From positions 1 to 5,853 of the forward strand of contig JAFPYK010000155.1 of the NCBI GenBank assembly GCA_017412265.1: DNA of 5,853 nt, in the 5' to 3' direction. A program made the translations under genes and the position numbers. This document shows, in pieces, positions 5,801-5,853 of this stretch; position 1 is the stretch's first letter, and each line of letters opens with the position of its first letter. The stretch is from Lachnospiraceae bacterium. Its GTDB lineage: Bacteria > Bacillota > Clostridia > Lachnospirales > Lachnospiraceae. The notes beneath the pieces were generated by a model. That model did not search any database, had not been told where the DNA came from, and was given only the letters and a program-made list of their open reading frames with translations.

Positions 5801-5853
5801 ATGCCGGGACCGGGTGATCGCGGAAGAGCGAAAGAGAAGCCGAAGGACGCCAA
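5801..5853 (+). CDS. Second ABC exporter subunit, N-terminal fragment (cut by window end)
   Basis: An ATG at 5801 opens a frame that runs to the window edge and encodes about 17 residues beginning MPGPGDRGRAKEKPKDA. A short Gly/Pro/Arg leader followed by KPKD or KPKN, just before the first transmembrane helix, is typical of the second subunit of heterodimeric Clostridia exporters. The gene starts nine bases after the stop of the first subunit, with AGGTGG (5791-5796) as a plausible ribosome binding site. The partner would be expected to carry the canonical Walker B Glu and H-loop His. Only the leader is visible, so the call rests mainly on position and this motif. Confidence 0.75.
   Translation, partial: MPGPGDRGRAKEKPKDA

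Noticed and set aside
1..5853. CRISPR array, tRNA or tandem repeats
   Set aside because: No regularly spaced direct repeats or cloverleaf were seen. The only structured RNA found is the intron 3' end.

Overview
The window looks like a chromosomal segment of a high-GC anaerobic Firmicute, most likely of the Lachnospiraceae type. That placement is inferred from the protein styles: a cytosolic BspA-like LRR protein beside a DUF2201/VWA protein and a MoxR ATPase, and an ABC exporter pair whose second subunit begins with an MPGPG...KPKD-type leader. No rRNA or other taxonomic marker is present. All genes lie on the + strand, and the DNA is almost fully coding after base 299.

Bases 1-279 are the 3' end of a group II intron. 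They hold the last 64 codons of its reverse transcriptase/maturase, which has no visible HNH endonuclease tail, followed by a complete domain V and domain VI. The short domain V with a CGC triad and an AC bulge matches the group IIC (bacterial class C) architecture. The 3' splice site is placed after T279, only 19 bases before the ATG of the next gene. The 5' part of the intron is outside the window.

Bases 299-4012 are a tight three-gene operon. It encodes a 287-aa LRR_5 protein with no signal peptide, a 435-aa protein with a metallopeptidase-like N-terminus and a MIDAS-bearing VWA domain, and a 503-aa MoxR-type AAA+ ATPase with a long helical C-terminal extension. The last two genes overlap by ATGA. 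MoxR and VWA proteins are known to work as pairs (RavA-ViaA is the best-studied case). Here a third, LRR-containing partner precedes them, and the triad's cellular target is unknown to me.

Bases 4043-5853 start a second unit, probably co-transcribed, after a 30-base gap. The first gene is a complete 582-aa ABC exporter half-transporter with Asp in place of the catalytic Glu and Gln in place of the H-loop His. The second begins at 5801 and is cut by the window end. Together they are expected to form a heterodimeric multidrug-type exporter with one degenerate ATP site.

No tRNA, rRNA, CRISPR array, insertion sequence other than the intron, or convincing terminator was seen. No gene-free stretch exceeds 300 bases.
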